From: Amphiura filiformis
Lineage: Eukaryota; Echinodermata; Ophiuroidea; Amphilepidida; Amphiuridae
DNA: 64,000 nucleotides
NCBI RefSeq assembly: GCF_039555335.1
Contig: NC_092646.1
Span: 28,325,780 to 28,389,779, forward strand
Direction of reading: 5' to 3'
Part shown: one piece after another, positions 30,360 through 44,559 of the stretch
How the letters are laid out: every line of letters begins with the position of its first letter
Position numbering within the stretch: position 1 is the first letter of the stretch
Program-made: the position numbers and the translations under genes
The notes under the pieces: generated by a model
The model's input: the letters and a program-made list of their open reading frames with translations, nothing else
What the model was told of the DNA's origin: nothing
Database searches by the model: none

Positions 30360-30707
30360 GGGGTACTACACCCCTGGCCAATTTTGTGCCTATTTTTGCA
30401 TTTTTCTCAAAAATTATAGCACATTGGTGACAAGTAAGATATGCATATTATAGGGGCAAGGACTACAACTACTGTACTGAAAATTCAGCAACTCAAAGCA
30501 AGTAGTTATTGATTTATTTATCAAATATTGGTTTTCCCTCATTTTGACTGTAACTCCGCAACTGTTGTCTGTGCTGAAATAAAATTTCCAGTGCAGTAGT
30601 TGTTGTCCTTGCCCCTATAATATACATATCTTACCTGTCCCCAATGCGCTATAAATTTTGAGAAAATACAAAAATAGGCAAAAAATTGGGCAGGGTGTAG
30701 TACCCCC
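30360..30707. mobile_element. TTAA-flanked foldback MITE family C
   Basis: 348 bp between TTAA sites at 30356-30359 and 30708-30711. The ends are GGGGTACTACACCC and its complement GGGTGTAGTACCCCC. Long arms mirror each other ('tataggggcaaggactacaa' type words) around about 30530. No ORF of note. Confidence 0.88.
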
Positions 30708-30744
30708 TTAAATAAAACGTAACTTTGGTCAAATACAACTTTAT

Positions 30745-30835
30745 AGTTAAAACAGAGAGAGGGGAGAGGGGGGCGGGGGATGGAGTGAGAAAGAGAGAGA
30801 GAGAGGAAAGGGGAGAGGAGTGAGGGTGCAAACAA
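30745..30835. repeat. GA-rich simple sequence
   Basis: Purine tract of GAGAG and GGGGA words. Minus-strand ORFs across it are artefacts. Confidence 0.8.
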
Positions 30836-30884
30836 GTAAAACACAATCCAAACTTATTTTGGCACGTGAATATTAGTAACCCAG

Positions 30885-31010
30885 AAACGTTTAAATATCG
30901 GGTTAGGGTGTAAAAACGTTTTAATAACACTCATAAAACATTTTTGAAAACGTCATGTAAAACAATGTGACAGAATATTATTTAATTGTTGACAAAATAT
31001 TTTTTGTTCA
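30885..31010. repeat. Dispersed repeat with TTTAAATATCGGGTTA, copy 2
   Basis: Same word order as 10019-10190: 'gtttaaatatcgggttag', 'acgttttaataaca', 'ttttgaaaacgtca'. Confidence 0.65.
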
Positions 31011-31910
31011 TTTTTTTGTTCTGTATTGTTTTGTTTTGTTTTGTTTTTTGTTTTGTTGTTTGTTTGTTCTGTGGTTTGTTTGACATTGCTCATGTTTGTT
31101 TGTTTTTCATCGCATTCCTTACTTTATTTTCCAAATCATTTCACGGCTTAATATCAGTTTTCCCAACTGCTTGTTTTGGTTTGGTTTGTTTGTTTTTAAA
31201 TTTATATGTTTGTAATTGTTTAGTGTTTTGTTTTGTTTATTTGTTTATTTCTTTATTTCTTTATTATTTTTATTCATGTTTTGTGCGTTGTTTTTGAAAT
31301 CATTTCAAGACTAAATTTCACGAAGTGCCTGAAATTTAGTAAGGCCTAAAAAACTTACGACCGACCCAAAAATCTGGGGGGAAAAATCGTGTTTTTTTTT
31401 AATTCTTTTTAGTTGATTTTCATATACTTGGTATATACAAAATTGGCACAAAAAGTTTGCCTGCTTGTAATTTGTACCAAATAGCTCCGATATGTTCAAA
31501 AAGGGTCTGACAAACCTTTCAAATCATTGTGTACTATAATATTTGTGGTGAACTTGTGTTTTTTAATATTGTACATGGTAAAATAGTTTTAAAAAAGTTA
31601 ACCGACCCTGACTTTGGAGCTTTAAGGGCAATTCAAACTTTCCTCTTTTAGGCCTTAGGTCTATCGTCATCGTTTGTTTTTTTAAAGATCTACAAACAAA
31701 TAACACTGACTGTACTGAGGCACACCCCCTTGATATTATTTTTAATAATCTAACATAATCCCAACCTTGACCATAGCTCTGTACATTGTGTATAACATTC
31801 ATTGTATTTCAAATTTAATTAAACAGTAATAAGCAAAATCAATAAGACGAAGTCACTAAAACAGATGCTATATTGATTTATTTAATTAAAATATCTTCAT
31901 AAAAAAATTG
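31011..31910. other. No gene seen; TTTTG-rich tract
   Basis: 31005-31275 is rich in TTTTG/GTTTG words and yields a Phe-rich ORF without family resemblance. The remainder is unassigned. Confidence 0.6.
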
Positions 31911-31922
31911 TTCATATTGCTA

Positions 31923-32449
31923 CTCCCCATTCCAGAAAAATACGGAACTAATTTTTTGGAATTAAAAAAATATTATCCTGTTTTGCCAAATGAAACATGG
32001 CTAAATCCTAATCCTTTAGTTAGTCCTAACTGACAATAAAAGTCAAGTTTTAATATTTTTGCAATTCGAGGTAAAATGGTCTGAAAACATGCAATTTTGC
32101 ATGTTTTCTTACAACTGCAGTGCCAAAATTGTAAGACTTGGCACAAGTCTAAGCATTCAAAATCTTGAGTATAGGATTAAGCTCATAATTTAAATATTAT
32201 ATGTTAGTTTTCCTAATTGGTTAATGAAAAAGATTGGAAAATGTGTTTTCTAAAAATTAGAATGCAGAACTTGAAATTAGTCTTTGTCTTAGTCTTTGGC
32301 CCTTATTTCCAAAAATAGACCAAATAGACTTTTATTGCCGGTTAGGACTACCTAAAGAATAAGGAATAAGTTATGTTTCATTTGGCACGACCGGATAATA
32401 TTTTTTTAATCCAAAAAAAATTAGTTCTGTATTTTTCTGGAATGGGGAG
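31923..32449. mobile_element. TA-flanked foldback element
   Basis: 527 bp, flanked by TA at 31921-31922 and 32450-32451. The ends are CTCCCCATTCCAGAAAAATA and its mirror. Arms extend inward with 'gaactaattttttggaatta', 'ccaaatgaaacat' and 'agtcctaac' complements. TA duplications point to a Tc1/mariner-type enzyme acting in trans. Confidence 0.85.
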
Positions 32450-32454
32450 TATGC

Positions 32455-33612
32455 CTATATTTGTTTGGTATAAGTCAAGTACCGTATGTCATGATTAACT
32501 CTCTCAGAGCAGTACCTTTTGTCATTCAGTGTTTGTTATAGGTAAAAAAACCGAATATTTAATATATCGAATGTGAATATTAATTAGCAAAGTGAAACAC
32601 TAAAAAAAACTTCTGAAAATTTATGTGATTTTTTTGTTGAATGATTAGCATTAGTATCTTGTTTATTTTGCCTTGAGAAGAAGATACGGATGCAAACAAA
32701 CCAGATATTTTAAAAGCTACTAAAATAGATAAAAAGAATGTTGTTGGACTCTTAAAATTTGAAAAAATAAAACACATTTTTAGCTACGATTTTGCTTCTT
32801 TTTTTTTTTTGTTTTTTTTTTTTTGCATTTAAGTTTTTGACACATTCTTACAAAAAAAAAAAAAAAGAATTGGCAAAATTATAATGGCTGTAAAATTGAC
32901 TTCAAATAAATTTCCATGTTCTGTAAATTAAGACCCAAAAAGTGAGACAAAAATGCTCAAGCTAGTATGAATGTGAATTTCAAAGAAAGAACATTTAATA
33001 ATTTCCCCAAAATTGAAATCGCGGCGTCAGCTTAAACCAAATTCGCCAAGTTTATTCGGCCTCGATTATTATACTAAGGGAACCCCGTACTGGAAAGTAT
33101 ACGCTACTGCTGACTTTGTGCACAGAAATACATTGAATACGCTATTACTAAAATCCACGGGCGTATGTGTGGCGTATGGAAGGAGGCCGAGGGTGTATAT
33201 AGTCTGTCATGCCTTGACGTAAAAATATCCATTATCATACGAATGGATAAGAAGGGCTGCTTAAAAAAGTTGCTTAACCAATGACAAATTTCAAAAAAGT
33301 CGGCTCACATTGTTTTACTTGACGGTGCTTATATAAATTAAATGTTGCCACTTTTTCTTGTTTCTCATAATACTATTGACTTAATCAACATGTCAACTTA
33401 ATGATATTAAAAATATAGTGGACCACAAAAAAGATTTCACAATGCAACTTTAGTAAGTCTACCCTCCACATACAAGCGCAGTATACCGTTTCAGATGTTG
33501 CATTTTTACTCGAGAAGCAGGTGTTTTTTATCATGTTCCTGAAATGCAATATCTACAAGTAAATAACTTATTTAGCAGATACTGGTTCATATTGTGTTCT
33601 GCTTAATTTTAT
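32455..33612. other. No gene seen; poly-T/poly-A tracts
   Basis: T-tract at 32800-32824 and A-tract at 32853-32866. No supported gene. Confidence 0.55.
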
Positions 33613-33616
33613 TTAA

Positions 33617-33795
33617 GGGCTTCGGATAGCGACGTTTTCACTTATTTATTGTGGGATATTAGAGCACGTCAGACATATCGAATAGCATTTTAAAAACGAG
33701 GAATGTCCTTCTGATATCAAATAATTTTGATATTTTGAAATTAGCGTTGTAATACACATTTTATGGCAAATGATTAAAAATTGATGTTCCCACAA
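33617..33795 (+). mobile_element. TTAA MITE family A, partial
   Basis: TTAA at 33613-33616, then GGGCTTCGG and the family words 'ggatattagagcacgtcaga' and 'aatgtccttctgatatcaaa'. Only about 180 bp of one arm remains. Confidence 0.75.
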
Positions 33796-33873
33796 AAATA
33801 CTGCGCACACGTTGCTATCCAATTCCTTAAGAAATATTTTTAATCAATCGTCTCTTCTAAAGAAAATTGCAAT

Positions 33874-34303
33874 ATGTGACGTGTCATGTCAAAAGGAGAC
33901 ACTTTTGGGCAGAATTTTAAATGGAGAAATAGCCACAAATCTGCCCAGGGGTGATTTTTTCACAATTTGGGTTTGTTGCGAATTTGTGATGTTATTAATG
34001 TTAAAAATATTGTCTGATAGTTTCAGACCGGAATACAACTGGCATCTTGTATTGTTTTAGACAATTTTCAAGGTAATTCCTACTCTCAACATTGTCAATT
34101 ATATTTTTAAAAGACCAATATCTCAATTTCCAATTTTATAATACCATAACTTACGAACACAATATCTTCGCTTAGGAATGTCCGATTTCATTGGGAAAAC
34201 GGCGTTGTGGAGCAAAATATCTCTATATTTAAGATACGTAAAAACCTCAAAATTGATAACCTGCCCAAAAGTGTCTCCTTTTGACATGACGCGTCACACA
34301 TAT
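33874..34303. mobile_element. TIR element, about 430 bp
   Basis: About 40-bp terminal inverted repeats: TGTGACGTGTCATGTCAAAA on the left, and the complement of 'ttttgacatgacgcgtcaca' on the right, continuing through 'ggagacacttttgggcag'. The short ORF inside has no family resemblance. Confidence 0.8.
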
Positions 34304-34355
34304 GCTAGTATATAAAGCAAATACTGCCCTTTACTTGCGAAGGCAAACTTGAAAT

Positions 34356-34543
34356 GGGCTATTCCAGTTGAAATCCATACACCCCCTATGGAAGACATGA
34401 CCTTAATCTCCCACACAGGGGGTGTGAATTTCAAATAGGATTACCTGAATGGGTGACTCCATTTGAATCTACACCCCCTGTATGGGAGATTGACGAGGTC
34501 ATATCTTCCACAGGGGGTGTATGGATTTGAACTGGAATAGCCC
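34356..34543. mobile_element. GGGCTATTCC palindromic MITE beside tubulin gene 1 exon 1
   Basis: Perfectly bounded copy, GGGCTATTCC to GGAATAGCCC, 188 bp. Its edge lies 17 bp beyond the putative gene 1 exon 1 donor (34566-34561), so a transcript would carry a long hairpin just inside intron 1. Confidence 0.92.
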
Positions 34544-34566
34544 GATAGTTTAACTCTCAAACTTAC

Positions 34567-34569
34567 CAT
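34567..34569 (-). CDS. TUBA: Probable ATG-only exon 1 of tubulin gene 1
   Basis: The minus strand reads CCAATATG|gtaagt. Family knowledge: alpha-tubulin genes frequently have an intron right after the start codon, and exon 2 here begins at codon 2 (Arg) with an acceptor. Phase 0 on both sides agrees. A TATA box lies 156-164 nt upstream. It would make intron 1 about 6.1 kb. This is an inference; transcript data would settle it. Confidence 0.5.
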
Positions 34570-34724
34570 ATTGGCAGTAGCTTTGGTACTTCTCGATAAA
34601 TATTTCAAAATTAGCACAGCAAACTTCTGGTCCTTTTGCAGTAGTTCTCCTCAGTCCGTAGAGCTACGATGTGCGAACGGATAAGGTAAGTTCACGGTAT
34701 GAAATCAATTTCAATATATCACCT

Positions 34725-34733
34725 CCTTTTATA
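34725..34733 (-). promoter_or_regulatory. TATA box candidate for tubulin gene 1
   Basis: TATAAAAGG on the minus strand, upstream of the candidate ATG exon. Initiation about 30 nt downstream would give a 5' UTR of roughly 130 nt. This is a consensus match in a plausible position, nothing more. Confidence 0.45.
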
Positions 34734-34739
34734 TCAACT

Positions 34740-35300
34740 AATATTAATCGATATATAAGATTAATTTGTAAAAAACAAAACCGCGTTTGGTTACTATGCC
34801 AATATCAATATTTTCTAGATATTCGTTAATAAAATGATATTAATGCAAACTTATATATACATATATTTACAATCCAGCTTGATTCACCCTCTTTTTGTTT
34901 TTAGTTTGTTTATAACTAAACGTAATGCGTCTACAAGGGCATTACAAAGAGGTATTAATATTGAAATGTTCATATTTATAATTATTAAAAGTATAATTGA
35001 AATTAAGAATATTACTTCTAGAAACATATTATTTTTTAATTAATTTGTCGATCGAATTGAATTAACACCTTACTTCGGTTTTATGATTCTACCAGTAACA
35101 ATGGCAACGCCAGAACAATAGAAATATTGATAATAGATATTCATCACCGATTATAATCATTATTTTATTCAGCTTTTAGTGGTTATATTATAACTATATT
35201 TTGGCATGAAAATTCACGTAGAAATAATTGGGGGAATTTCTTGTAAATTACGCAAAGATGCGACAACGTATAGTTTTTCCTAATCTTGGCAATCAACAGT
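34740..35300. other. No gene seen
   Basis: AT-rich sequence upstream of the putative tubulin gene 1 promoter. No supported feature. Confidence 0.5.
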
Positions 35301-35304
35301 AAAA

Positions 35305-35653
35305 TTCACAAATCTAACGATATGTATAATTTAAAGTGTATGTAGCTCTGAGGAAAAGCCGTTTTTTTCATATGAAAATTTTGACCTTTCGTATTCACAT
35401 TTTTTCCCAAAAAGACCTAAATTTTTTAAATTTTTAAAAAAAAAAGGATATCTTTAATACGAAAAGTCAAAATTTTCAATTGATCGTCGGCCTTTTCTCA
35501 CAGCTACATAATAGATCTACATATCATTAGATTTATAAATTTTACTTCGAGGACTGTTAAATGTCAAAAATATCCATTTTTAATAACTTGCCATAAAATT
35601 TGTATCATATCGCGAATTTCATAAAATCAAAAACCGTTGCTATATCCGAGCCC
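35305..35653. mobile_element. TTAA MITE family A, one-arm-truncated copy
   Basis: Contains the palindrome centre ('aaaaagacctaaattttt') and one whole arm ending 'ccgagccc' followed by TTGA. The other arm is shortened. Family words 'cgaaaagtcaaaattttcaa' and 'gaggactgttaaatgtcaaa' are present. Confidence 0.8.
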
Positions 35654-35699
35654 TTGATCCTCTGAATAAAAATTGCGCATGCATCCAAACACTTTAACA

Positions 35700-35786
35700 C
35701 ATCCCATTTGAAATTCACACTCCCTGTGTGGGAGATTAAGGTCATGTCTCCCATAGGGGGTGTATGGATTTCAACTGGAATAGCCC
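35700..35786. mobile_element. GGGCTATTCC palindromic MITE, half copy
   Basis: One arm, 'catttgaaattcacactccc' to GGAATAGCCC. Confidence 0.8.
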
Positions 35787-35870
35787 AAATCGAGAAGTCA
35801 CCTGATGAAGAAGATCGTGCTTCTCCATCAGAAAGCAAGCTCAAATATCACGCTGATCTAAAAAATCACT

Positions 35871-36056
35871 GGGCTATTCCAGTTGAAATCCATACAACCC
35901 CTCTGGAAGGTATGACCTTAATCATCTACATATGGGGTGTAGATTTCAAATGGAGTCATCCATTCAGGTAGCCCCATTTGAAATCCACCCTCCCTGTGTG
36001 GAAGATTAAGGTCATGTCTTCCACAGGGGGTGTATGGATTTCAACTGGAACAGCCC
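35871..36056. mobile_element. GGGCTATTCC palindromic MITE, full copy
   Basis: GGGCTATTCCAGTTGAAATC to 'ttcaactggaacagccc', 186 bp. It lies 84 bp from the half copy at 35700-35786. Confidence 0.9.
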
Positions 36057-36422
36057 GTTGCCTGTGTATGATATTGGATAAGTGCGCAGGTGGGTTTAGC
36101 ATTCTTTCAGATTTGCAATAGGATACTATATATACCATTTTAGAAGTAGATCATGATTTTTTTCCCTTCAAATATGATAGAATTAACTGCGTGTTTAAAC
36201 AAAACTAAGTCAAACGTTTTATTGTGTCTTAAAATTAATACGCGGCACAATTTCGTAAAACTTATTCCGTATTCGAAATTTAAGGGACTAGGGCAAAACG
36301 CCAAGAAGAAAACGCAGCTGAATTGCACGGATAATTTCAGCAAAGAACCAAAAACGTAGCGTTGGTCGTAACAGTAAAACGCACGTAACAACGTTTGACT
36401 AATATTACTGGTCCTCATAATC

Positions 36423-36642
36423 TTCCTTACAAGGAAATGATGCTTCCTTAAAAGGAAACGATGCTACCTTAAAAGGAACCGATGCTTCCTTAAAAGGAAA
36501 CGATGCTTCCTTAAAAGGAAACGATGCTTCCTTAAAAGGAAACGATGCTTCCTTAAAAGGAAACGATGCTTCCTTAAAAGGAAACGATGCTTCCTTAAAA
36601 GGAAACGATGCTTCCTTAAAAGGAAGCGATACTTCCTTAAAA
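36423..36642. repeat. 21-bp minisatellite carrying nine perfect CArG boxes
   Basis: Eleven units of CTTCCTTAAAAGGAAACGATG. Units 2-10 each contain CCTTAAAAGG, which matches the serum-response-factor (MADS-box) consensus CC(A/T)6GG, at 36446, 36467, 36488, 36509, 36530, 36551, 36572, 36593 and 36614. Units 1 (CCTTACAAGG) and 11 (CCTTAAAATG) are off-consensus. The 21-bp period equals about two helical turns, so sites would face the same side of the DNA. It lies about 1.7-1.9 kb upstream of the putative tubulin gene 1 TATA box and 1.8 kb past the gene 2 stop. The minus-strand ORF (SFPFKEA repeats) is an artefact of 21 being divisible by 3. Regulatory function is inference. Confidence 0.97.
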
Positions 36643-36871
36643 TGAGACATTGTTTTTAAAAGCAATTAAGGGCACACCTTGTACAATATATATAAAATAT
36701 AATAATTTCAGACAACACACATATTTATATGACCTTTTTCAGCTCTACACTATTTTATTTCGTTGATCAGTTAGCTCAACATTTTCTCTATTTTTAAAAA
36801 TTAATTATAAATACATAAACACATGTTTAATGAGATGTTTATTATATTGCACATAATCTTCCTACAGTGTT

Positions 36872-36958
36872 TAATGGGTCATTCCACTTGAAATCCACAC
36901 CTCCTGTGGAAGACATAATCTTAATCTTCCACAGGAGTGTAGATCTCAAATGGTGCCC
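36872..36958. mobile_element. GGGCTATTCC palindromic MITE, short fragment
   Basis: 'gggtcattccacttgaaatc', 'cctgtggaagacata' and the mirror 'cttccacagg' show a shortened palindrome of about 85 bp. Confidence 0.7.
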
Positions 36959-36959
36959 A

Positions 36960-37370
36960 ATAACAAAATGATTATTATGATACTTAAGAAGTCAATTTGA
37001 AGTATTAACGTTAGCAAAAATACAATATGGATGGCTCTATTACGCAAAATAGTCATTCTATATAAGAATGTTCATGCATTATGTGGCCTGTTACAGTTGG
37101 GAGGTGGGACAATACTTGAGGCTGTATAATTATTGCTGCGGTGGGTGTGTTTCTTGCGGTCACTCTATGTAGAAACACAAGTAGAAACCCCTGCGTAGAA
37201 ACACATCAGAATTTACTGAGGTGTTCAAGTTCTAGACATTAACAATTGTTGCTATGCTCGTTTTTTGATCGTAATTAAATATCTTTGTTATTTTGTTTGT
37301 TCTTGTGTTGTTCTTTTGTTGGTGTTATTGTTCTGAGAGACTTTGTATGTGTATGAATGATGTGATGTTA
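36960..37370. other. No gene seen
   Basis: Nothing supported. 'gtagaaac' words repeat at 37168-37205. Confidence 0.5.
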
Positions 37371-37374
37371 GGTA

Positions 37375-37640
37375 TTGCGCAATGGGGTGATGGGTGTTGC
37401 GCAATGGGGTGATGAACGTGATGATGAGGATGGTGATGATGTGTGATAGTGGTGGTGGTTGCGGTAGTGGTGGTGGTGGTTGTTGTTGTTGTTGTTAATG
37501 TTGTTGTTGTTGTTGTTGTTGTTGTTGTGGTGGTGGTGGTGGTGGTGGTGGTGGTGGGGTGTAGTAGTAGTGGTGTTGATGATGATTTTGATGTTGATGG
37601 TGATGGTGAGTGTACTGATGATGTGAAATTGTGGCTGTGC
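37375..37640. repeat. (GTG/GTT/GAT)n microsatellite
   Basis: GTG- and GTT-rich trinucleotide tract with flanking GATG words. The long ORFs (poly-Val on the plus strand, His/Asn-rich on the minus) follow from the repeat. Confidence 0.95.
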
Positions 37641-37850
37641 TATTGATGCTGATGGTTTAGTGCTAAAAATGTCATGTGATGTCGGTGATGGTGCGAGGTA
37701 CATGGTGTCTGATGGAACGTGTGATTGATTTGTAAGCAAGTGAGACCGAAATGCACCACAGTGATTTGCACGTTTATTTGTATTCGTGTGCAAGTTTGTT
37801 TCTTTGTTCGTTTGTAAACATGATATTTTTTTGTACCTAAGAGCTTATGG

Positions 37851-37856
37851 TTTATT
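37851..37856 (-). terminator. Possible distal poly(A) signal of tubulin gene 2
   Basis: AATAAA on the minus strand, about 555 nt past the gene 2 stop. I saw no canonical hexamer closer, so the gene may use this one or a variant such as AATATA near 38190. Confidence 0.25.
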
Positions 37857-38410
37857 AAAGAAAACATTTTAGATAGATCGGAGGTAGATGATAAACTAAG
37901 TGTCAGACAATTTTAGCAAGTGAAATCTATAATTCTGATTACAAAAAATAAGAAAATTTTCTGGTAGTTTTGTTTAATAACTAGCATTAAGCATATTATA
38001 GGGAGATATGTATGGAGTTATGATTCCCTATTAGTGACAATATAATAAGACACCCTTACATCTGGCAGGGAATCATTTAAATTTGGCTGAAATTTACCAG
38101 AAAACTGAACAATGTCATGAAGTAATGATCTAGTGGTGAGACATTGACGCAAACGTGATCTGTAGTTACCCAAAACTTCTATCCTCGTTTGTTATATTCT
38201 GTATAGCAGTACCTTTAGATATCAACAGAATTCTAATTTTAAAGAGTATTGGCAAATTGGAGTTCAAAGAGTGAAAAAGATATTATGTTTCCTGTGCTAT
38301 TCTGTTGCAATACCTAAAAGAGATGGGTTGAAGCTAAAACTTGCTAGAAAGATACGATTGAAAGAAGTAATTGCTGTATCACTGAGACTAATAGTTGCTG
38401 TCTTTATGTG

Positions 38411-42003
<3,593 letters not shown>

Positions 42004-42117
42004 TTATTATTTAGTACAACAATCAAAAACAGAAAACAAACAACATATTACATTATTATCACGTCATTGTCATTCAACTATAACATAAACGACAACAACA
42101 ACAGCGGCAGCAACACC

Positions 42118-42614
42118 CGGGGGGGGGGGGGGCACTTCAATATGAAATGGATAGGTGTAGGGCTGGAACTTTCGCACTAAGGGCATTCGGTGAGAGCAAA
42201 ATGTAAAAAATATGGGGTCATTGGGTGAGAGCATGATTTTTGGCATTCGGTGAGAGCAAAATGTAAAAAATATGGGGTCATTGGGTGAGAACATGACCTT
42301 TTTTTTAAATGGAATCTTTTGGTGAGAGCCGAAACAGCGCCACAAAAACCTCGAAAATTGAATTTCTAGTTCTAAATGGCTTCAAATTTCATTGTTTTTT
42401 CAAAAGAAGTAACAAAATCAGTGAAAAATGAAAGTTGCTGTTCAAATTGAACTTGTAAGGGTCTTTGGGTGACAGATCAAATGGAAAAATAGGGGTCTTC
42501 GGGTGACAGAGCATGTGTTCGTAAAAAAATATGGGGTCTTTGGGTGACAGCGATGCTGAAAATGAGGTCTTAACAGCCCTACATACGCGTCACCTCCAAA
42601 GTTGGAGTGCCCCC
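42118..42614. mobile_element. Poly-G-terminated element with target duplication
   Basis: Begins with a run of 12-13 G after CCC, then 'gcacttcaatatgaaatgga', and ends 'aagttggagtgcccccccc'. The ends form an inverted repeat. GCAGCAACA occurs immediately outside both ends (about 42107-42115 and 42620-42628), a 9-bp direct repeat that looks like a target-site duplication. Inside, 'ggcattcggtgagagcaaaa' and related 'gggt(c)..ttgggtga(g/c)ag' words repeat in tandem four or more times. Confidence 0.75.
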
Positions 42615-42629
42615 CCCGGGCAGCAACAG

Positions 42630-43260
42630 CGGTATAACAACCATCATCGTCATTACAATTATTGACACTGATAACAATGACAACATGAACTGTAACAACG
42701 ACAACAAACTGTATAACAACAACATAATCAACGACAACAAAATATAACAAAATCAACTGACTATAGTTTTCAGAATAAATTCATGCAAACAGAAATTAAC
42801 AGATGTTTTTGTTAGATAACTTTACAGTGAAAAGTATTATCGATGGGTATAGAACAATTTATTATGTAGCAAATTTTCTACACTCAAATTACTCAATGTT
42901 GTATAACTATTGAGTTCTATTTGCTCATTTTCTTGCCCAATTCCTATACTCAACATTGAGTCATTTTTATTTAGAGTGTATATAACCAAAAGGGTTCACA
43001 TCTTTTCAACTTCAAGTACTAGTACCTTTCATCATATTCTTTTATAGGCTCGTAAAATTCTATAGAGTCTTATCCTATGGCGCTTCAGGAAATAGGTAAT
43101 CATGTTAATCAGAAGTCACCCAGGTTCTGACTCGCATTATTATGTTCATGTGATATGTAGGAATATACCTGTCGACTACATTTTATATTCTGTTAAGAAT
43201 CCGTCGTCTGTATTGTGCGCAAAGCAGCGTAATGTACTAGCATTGTCGCGAATTTTGGCT
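42630..43260. other. No gene seen; CAACAA-rich segment
   Basis: 42630-42745 is rich in AACAAC/AATGACA words. 42880-42980 contains ACTCAA/TTGAGT mirror words distantly like the GAGTGAAA repeats. No gene. Confidence 0.5.
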
Positions 43261-43263
43261 TAA

Positions 43264-43316
43264 GGGTTTAGGGTTAGAGTTTAGGGTAAGGGTTAGGGTT
43301 AGAGTTTAGGGTTAGC
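43264..43316. repeat. Telomere-like (TTAGGG) stretch
   Basis: 'agggttagggttagag' and 'gtttagggttag' give about eight degenerate TTAGGG-type units. It lies directly at the 3' end of a tRNA-like SINE read on the minus strand. Confidence 0.85.
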
Positions 43317-43462
43317 TATCCATTCATTCACCTGGGTGGAGAGGAGTAATCGAGATAAAGTGCCTTAACTCAAGGGCACAACACGATGGCGTCGCCGCGG
43401 CTATAGAACCTGCAACTTATTATGAGTCGGGCCCCGTTTCGCTCCGCTCGGCCACCGTGCTC
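43317..43462 (-). mobile_element. tRNA-derived SINE (Leu/Ser-like head)
   Basis: The minus strand reads GTGGCCGAGCGGAGCG (A box of type II tRNAs), a weak B box GCAGGTTCTATAGCC, then a body with 'TGCCCTTGAGTTAAGGCACT' and 'ctcctctccacccagg'. The CCTTGAG..AAGGCACTT string resembles central domains conserved in widespread animal SINE superfamilies (recalled, not searched). It is followed by the telomere-like stretch. Confidence 0.65.
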
Positions 43463-43464
43463 CC

Positions 43465-43876
43465 ATTATAGAATATCTACTTCCCAATTTAAAAAAAAAA
43501 GTAGTATATTATGTTTAATTGCTTTTTTATTTGGGAGAAGACTGTTTAAAACCATATACATCCCAAGTCAATATGCAGCGTTTTTCCTTTGCTTGGAGGG
43601 TAGACATACGTATATATTGTTACTTGAGTCTCTGCGTTTACCCTCTATTTAGCCTACCATGCGCTATAGAGTATAGTATTACTACTATTAAAAAATCATC
43701 TTAAAGCTATAGAAAAAGATGATCATGATCAAAATCTAGTGCCAATATATTTTCCAGAGACCTGTGACCCTTTGATGATTTCTATCATTATAAACGTCCC
43801 ATATCATAATTATCAGATATGAAAGTGTAATCTGTATAGTGTATATAGCCTATGTCACATAAAGCATATCCCTGCA
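43465..43876. other. No gene seen
   Basis: AT-rich sequence, nothing supported. Confidence 0.5.
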
Positions 43877-43880
43877 TAAA

Positions 43881-44534
43881 GGGATCCAAAATGAGCGTTT
43901 ATTGCGTTTCGACAGTATTTTTTGTGGGACATGAGAGCACCTCAGACCTATCGAATTGCATTCTGAATACGAAGCATGTCTTTCTGATATCAAATAATTT
44001 TCATTTTTTTAAATCACAATATAATACAAATTTTATGACAAATTATAAAAATTGATATTTTTCACATTTTTGATATATAACAGTCCTCGAAGTAAATTAT
44101 ATAAATCTAATGATATATTCTTAAAGTGTATGTAGCAGGAGGAAAAGCCGACGGTCAATTGAAAATTTTGACCTTTCATATTGAAGATATGGATTTTTTC
44201 CCAAAAGGCTTAATTTTTTTGGTGTTTGGGAAAAAAATCCATATCTTCAATACGAAAGGTCAAAATTTGCAATTGATCGTCGGCTTTTCATCCCACCTAC
44301 ATACACTTTAAGTATAAATCATCAGATTTATAAAGTTTACTTCAAGTACTGTTAAATATCAAAAATATCAATTTTAATGATTTGCCATAAAATGTGTATC
44401 AAATTGCGAATTTCAAAAAATCAAAATTATTTGATATCAGAATGGCATTCTTCGTATTCAGAATGCAATTCGATATGTCTGAGGTGCTCTAATGTCCCAA
44501 AATAAATACTGTCCAAACGTTCATACCCCAGCCC
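43881..44534. mobile_element. TTAA MITE family A, full palindromic copy 2
   Basis: 654 bp, GGGATCCAAAATGAGCG to CATACCCCAGCCC, flanked by TAAA on both sides (a variant of TTAA). It is very similar to the copies at 12171 and 54557 over its whole length, including the asymmetric ends. Arms meet near 44215. Confidence 0.92.
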
Positions 44535-44559
44535 TAAAGGGACCCTTAATCTTTCCATG

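Noticed and set aside
36405-36665. 86-codon ORF with SFPFKEA repeats
   Set aside because: By-product of the 21-bp minisatellite.
37368-37793. His/Asn-rich 141-codon ORF
   Set aside because: Product of the GTG/GTT microsatellite on the other strand.
43264-43316. True chromosome end
   Set aside because: The TTAGGG-like stretch is only about 50 bp, degenerate, and has ordinary sequence on both sides. It is interstitial.
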